Assembly (NCBI RefSeq): GCF_004786035.1 | Contig: NZ_CP035088.1 | Location: 81,001 to 145,000, forward strand | Direction: 5' to 3' | Length of the DNA: 64,000 nt | From: Pseudomonas viciae | GTDB taxonomy: Bacteria > Pseudomonadota > Gammaproteobacteria > Pseudomonadales > Pseudomonadaceae | Notes under the pieces: model-generated | The model's database searches: none | The model's input: only the letters and a program-made list of their open reading frames with translations | Told to the model about the DNA's origin: nothing | Translations under genes and position numbers: made by a program | Shown here: positions 63,963 through 64,000 of the stretch, one piece after another | Layout of the letters: each line of letters begins with the position of its first letter | Numbering within the stretch: position 1 is the first letter of the stretch

Positions 63963-64000
63963 GTCTTCCTTCTATATAGATGAAGTCGTTTAGAGGATGG

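Overview
The window looks like a chromosomal segment of a Pseudomonas of the fluorescens group. It is GC-rich, it carries the Pseudomonas cytochrome caa3/aa3 cluster, glutarate (gcdR-gcdH-CoA transferase), pnt and trkA genes, and fluorescens-type REP palindromes built on 'TGTGGGAGC..GCTTGCTCGCGA' sit at many gene ends. Species is not determined. All calls come from reading sequence and translations by eye; no database search was run.

Layout. (1) 14-1803: trkA and a small TPR gene. (2) 1804-14746: an accessory patchwork. It holds a four-gene, translationally coupled minus-strand operon (3056-9402) encoding a MoxR AAA+ ATPase, a small partner, a vWA-like/beta-propeller protein and a membrane-anchored bpX6-like/beta-propeller protein, i.e. 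a MoxR-vWA-beta-propeller ternary system. Divergent from it is a repeat-rich RTX protein. Around these lie orphan genes: a small membrane protein, a DUF2459 lipoprotein whose N-terminus looks taken from an IS110-family transposase, an AT-rich putative PD-(D/E)XK nuclease and two hypotheticals. Between them are many 'GGGGACAG/AAATAAATCTGTCCCC' hairpins and two pairs of direct repeats; one pair brackets the ternary operon. (3) 14747-23322: sco-cyoE-ctaA-surf1-coxC-ctaG-coxA-coxB, the terminal oxidase with its heme A and copper assembly factors, all on the minus strand except a small DUF2909 membrane protein. (4) 23695-24345: a conserved hypothetical.

(5) 24518-30410 (minus): a type VI secretion effector module of vgrG, a DUF4123 adaptor, a lipoprotein that is probably the immunity protein, and a class 3 lipase. 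(6) 30806-50990 (plus): a full T6SS structural and regulatory cluster, tssABC-tssEFG-clpV-sigma54 activator-small lipoprotein-tagH(FHA)-tssJKLM-stp1-stk1, in the same order as the P. aeruginosa H2-T6SS; no hcp gene is present. (7) 50948-51397: an unrecognised gene that converges on stk1 and lacks a good start. (8) 51576-54613: a DUF4105 putative metalloprotease followed by three paralogous secreted DUF2388 proteins. (9) 54937-60059: a DUF1127 small protein in a region dense in ACTGTA-type words, an acetyl-CoA hydrolase/CoA-transferase, and pntAA-pntAB-pntB. (10) 60494-63962: a LysR regulator divergent from glutaryl-CoA dehydrogenase and a type III CoA transferase.

The least understood biology is the MoxR-vWA-beta-propeller operon with its bracketing direct repeats and divergent RTX protein, followed by the lipase/lipoprotein pair on the vgrG operon. 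No tRNA, rRNA or CRISPR array was seen.
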